Positions 5,896 through 8,409 of a DNA stretch of 8,409 nt are shown here, piece after piece (the first letter of the stretch is position 1; every line of letters starts with the position of its first letter). The position numbers and the translations under genes were made by a program. The stretch spans positions 1 to 8,409 of the forward strand of contig JAFULP010000085.1 of assembly GCA_017473285.1 (NCBI GenBank), written 5' to 3'. Under the pieces are notes generated by a model. It did not search any database. It saw only the letters and a program-made list of their open reading frames with translations, and was not told the DNA's origin. Origin of the DNA: Clostridia bacterium. Its GTDB lineage: Bacteria > Bacillota > Clostridia > Christensenellales > UBA1242.

Positions 5896-8409
5896 CTATC
5901 TATTATTAATGCTGTCGATAGGGTTCTTTTTGGCAAATTTGTATACAGGTAAGAATGTTGAGATAAACGCAACAGCCAACGCTATAATAAATAGTAATGC
6001 AACTTGTTTAAAGCCAAACATCATTAAAGTTAGGGATATTCCTAAATTTGAAACTAGAGAGTTGTTAATAATATTACATACAATAGCGCTTCCTACTGCT
6101 GATAGCAAGAAATTAATCATACATATAATAAAACTTTCTGAGAAGAATATTGAGAACACATCTTTGCCTCTTGCACCAATTGCACGCAACACGCCAATTT
6201 CACGCTTTTTGTAACTAATGCTGGTAGATATAAAGTTCATAAGCATCAATCCTGCAAATACTGCAAGCCCAATACCTATGTATAGCAGAATATTTGCCAT
6301 GCCTTGAACCATTGAGCCAAATTCGTCCAACACAGGAGTTCCAGCACATTGAATAGAGTAATAGAACATACTAGAATTGTTTTCAAAATATCTAATCAAA
6401 TCTTTATCAGCGCTAGTGCCTTTAAGGTTGGTTATTAAATAACTTGCGCCCTTGAAATTTTCGTTGTAAAAATTATCTGTTACAGTAATTGTACCGCCAC
6501 TAATATAGTATCCAACTACTTGCAAATCAAACCAGTGATTTTTTTCGGCATCATAGCCAGCGCCAAACGGAACAAATAAACCTTCTTCAATTTTGCTTTC
6601 AATATCTTGTTCGTTTATTTGTAAATTTAATGTTAATATGTCTTTAGACATTATAATTTGATTATCTTGTAAATTAGCAATATCAAATCCAGATTTTAAG
6701 TATGATGGAGTATAGTTGCTTTTGGATAGTGGGCGGAACGAATATCCTACGCCACCATTATATTCTTCACCCTTAACATAAGCGTTAACATTAATTGAAT
6801 AAGGTGGGTTATAATTATCAACACAATTATTGTATCCCGCTTCGGTGGTATAACACATATTAACCAAACTATAATTCATTACAGTTTCAAATTCTTGATA
6901 TAAGTTATATTCTTTGTTTACAGATGCTTGGTCACCAGAGAGGTCCTTGTATTTAGTCATATCTGTATTATCTTGTAACACACCCACAATTTTGAAACTT
7001 CTAGTAATATTGTGGAAATTTAAAGATTTACCTTCAATATCACTAAACGAACTAACATTGTTATAGGTATTTATAATTGCCGATAGCATATTACTTGAAA
7101 TACACATTTCATCGTCATTTGTAGGCAAATTACCATAAATTAATTGCAAATTAAATTGATTTTTAACATCTTCATTGATTGCCATAACGCCTGAAATTTT
7201 GTGGCGATTGATAGTGTTTTGATAAGTGTAACTATCACTTGAACTTAACCCCGATATATAAAAATCTATTCCAGAACCTACAACTTTTTGGAAAGTGTAG
7301 TTAGGATTGTCGCTTTGGAACTTAGCAATTTCGTTGTTAGTCATAGGGAATGTGCTATAATTATCCAAATCAATACGCTTGTTGATTGACACTGTTTCAT
7401 TGTTTAGTTGGTTGACTGTTGCATAAATTGAGTCTGCACGATTAAAACTTGCCATAGTGTTTACTACACCAAACATTCCAAAAGCAATCACTGACAATAA
7501 TATCGTAAACATAAGCCTTATTGGCTTATGCTTTAGCGAACTTGCGCCCATTTTAAACGAATCTTTAAATTTTAGTTTAGACTTAATCATTTTGAAGTCT
7601 TTTGGGTCGTAGTTCGTACGCTTAATGTCATCTTTGGTAGTTGTTTTAAACACTTCACGGTTGCCATCGTCTGTTATGAAAGCCGATTTTTTAACATCTT
7701 GATTTGATTTTTGGTCAAACGAAATAATTGTATCTTCATTGTTAGCGTTGTTGACAATCATTTGATTGATTTTGTCTAAGTCACCTTTGCTAATTTTTTG
7801 ACCCTTTTTAATATGTATAATTTTATTATCGATAAAACTAACACCGCTTTCAGTTTTTACCGCTTCAACTTCGGTTTTAGTTTCATCACGAATTATTTGA
7901 CCGTCCTTAAGTTCAATTACACGGTCGCCATATATTTCAGCAAATTCACGATCGTGTGACACAATAATTACAAGTTTGGTTTGTGACAACTTTTTTAATG
8001 TGTCCATCACTTGTTTACCTGTGGCACTGTCAAGCGCACCAGTAGGCTCATCCGCCATAATAATTTCAGGGTTTTTAATCAACGCTCTTGCAATAGCCAC
8101 ACGCTGTTTTTGACCGCCCGACAATTGATTTGGCTTACGCTTGTAATAACCTTCAAGGTCAACTTGCTCTAGTAATTTATTTACTTCTTCCTTACTGGCA
8201 TTTTTACCCTGCAATTCAAGTGCTAGTGCCAAGTTTTTGCCAACGGTAAATTCTTCCAACACATTATATTCTTGGAAAATAAAACCAATAAAAGTATTTC
8301 GATAACTATCAAAATCACTTTGTTTAAAGTCCTTTGATGATTTCCCTTTGATAATAATTTCAGGGTTTTTAATCAACGCTCTTGCAATAGCCACACGCTG
8401 TTTTTGACC
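5896..8409 (-). CDS. MacB-like ABC transporter, ATPase fused to FtsX-type permease (5' end missing)
   Basis: 837 residues are visible, ending at TAG; the frame is open to the right edge and no genuine start is seen. The GTG at 8394-8392 lies inside the conserved signature helix, so it is not a start. The ATPase shows the Q-loop (FQEYN, Q at 8274-8272), signature LSGGQ (8124-8110), Walker B IIMADEPTG (8064-8038) and H-loop SHD (H at 7956-7954). A charged linker of about 120 residues follows, then TM1 (about 7521-7450), an extracellular domain of some 380 residues, and three more membrane helices (about 6294-6229, 6141-6070, 6006-5944) with the FtsX-like segment KKREIGVLRAIGA. This is the four-helix MacB topology, used by mechanotransmission-type pumps exporting peptides, antibiotics or lipoproteins; the substrate here is unknown. 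Walker A is not seen: its place holds a repeated signature segment (see repeat). Family assignment is firm. Confidence 0.9.
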   Translation of the reverse strand, partial: GQKQRVAIARALIKNPEIIIKGKSSKDFKQSDFDSYRNTFIGFIFQEYNVLEEFTVGKNLALALELQGKNASKEEVNKLLEQVDLEGYYKRKPNQLSGGQKQRVAIARALIKNPEIIMADEPTGALDSATGKQVMDTLKKLSQTKLVIIVSHDREFAEIYGDRVIELKDGQIIRDETKTEVEAVKTESGVSFIDNKIIHIKKGQKISKGDLDKINQMIVNNANNEDTIISFDQKSNQDVKKSAFITDDGNREVFKTTTKDDIKRTNYDPKDFKMIKSKLKFKDSFKMGASSLKHKPIRLMFTILLSVIAFGMFGVVNTMASFNRADSIYATVNQLNNETVSINKRIDLDNYSTFPMTNNEIAKFQSDNPNYTFQKVVGSGIDFYISGLSSSDSYTYQNTINRHKISGVMAINEDVKNQFNLQLIYGNLPTNDDEMCISSNMLSAIINTYNNVSSFSDIEGKSLNFHNITRSFKIVGVLQDNTDMTKYKDLSGDQASVNKEYNLYQEFETVMNYSLVNMCYTTEAGYNNCVDNYNPPYSINVNAYVKGEEYNGGVGYSFRPLSKSNYTPSYLKSGFDIANLQDNQIIMSKDILTLNLQINEQDIESKIEEGLFVPFGAGYDAEKNHWFDLQVVGYYISGGTITVTDNFYNENFKGASYLITNLKGTSADKDLIRYFENNSSMFYYSIQCAGTPVLDEFGSMVQGMANILLYIGIGLAVFAGLMLMNFISTSISYKKREIGVLRAIGARGKDVFSIFFSESFIICMINFLLSAVGSAIVCNIINNSLVSNLGISLTLMMFGFKQVALLFIIALAVAFISTFLPVYKFAKKNPIDSINNR
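8057..8115. repeat. 59-bp exact direct repeat, internal copy (signature/Walker B segment)
   Basis: This stretch encodes, on the minus strand, the residues GQKQRVAIARALIKNPEII in their normal place between the LSGG of the signature and the MADEP of Walker B. It is identical, base for base, to 8351-8409. The match breaks at 8056 versus 8350 on the left and is cut by the window edge on the right. Confidence 0.97.
8351..8409. repeat. 59-bp exact direct repeat, edge copy (misplaced signature segment)
   Basis: Identical to 8057-8115 with an offset of 294 bp (98 codons), so the frame is kept. Here the segment joins to IKGKSSKDF, which in related ATPases normally follows a Walker A loop and a '(S)GEI' strand. 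The join falls at a shared GAAATTATTAT, since both natural contexts encode EII. The window ends inside the repeat, so its full length is unknown. Confidence 0.97.

Noticed and set aside
5896..8394. A complete 832-residue transporter starting at GTG 8394
   Set aside because: The GTG encodes a valine inside the conserved signature helix and the frame is open to the window edge, so the true start lies outside.
1..8409. Recoded TGA (no gene here stops with TGA)
   Set aside because: Six stops are too few to mean anything, tryptophans are written TGG, and no TGA occurs in frame inside the genes.

Overview
The window looks like a piece of an AT-rich, low-GC Gram-positive genome (Bacillota), most likely an uncultured Clostridia-type or related gut lineage. 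The grounds are a DnaD/DnaB-family primosome protein next to a DnaI-type helicase loader (a Bacillota signature), Gram-positive lipoprotein and MacB-like transporter styles, strong AGGAG/GAGGTG ribosome sites, and standard code with TGG tryptophans. Species cannot be named from the sequence alone.

Layout. 1-304: the 3' tail of a surface/secreted-type protein and its terminator. 305-521: noncoding, with a degenerate 38-bp tandem repeat running into a consensus promoter. 522-1412 (+): rsmI, 16S rRNA 2'-O-methyltransferase. 1413-1807: extremely AT-rich convergent spacer, including 105 consecutive A/T bases and a bidirectional terminator. 1808-3295 (-): an M1-family zinc aminopeptidase made as a lipoprotein. 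3296-3499: divergent control region with a cluster of DnaA-box-like sites. 3500-5853 (+): a two-gene helicase-loading operon, a DnaD/DnaB-family protein with four DDBH2-like modules followed by dnaI, overlapping by one base. 5861-5889: bidirectional terminator. 5896-8409 (-): a MacB-like ABC transporter, ATPase fused to permease, running off the right edge.

The most coherent biology is the replication module. The DnaD/DnaB-like protein and the DnaI-like AAA+ ATPase are the two parts expected to deliver the replicative helicase to DnaA-opened DNA, and the DNA upstream of their operon carries one perfect DnaA box plus three near matches, suggesting that the initiator DnaA controls its own helicase-loading partners.

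The right edge needs caution. The last 59 bases exactly repeat an internal stretch of the same ATPase gene (294 bp away, in frame), placing the ABC-signature segment where the Walker A region should lie. This is either an assembly-graph artefact at a contig end or a real in-frame duplication.
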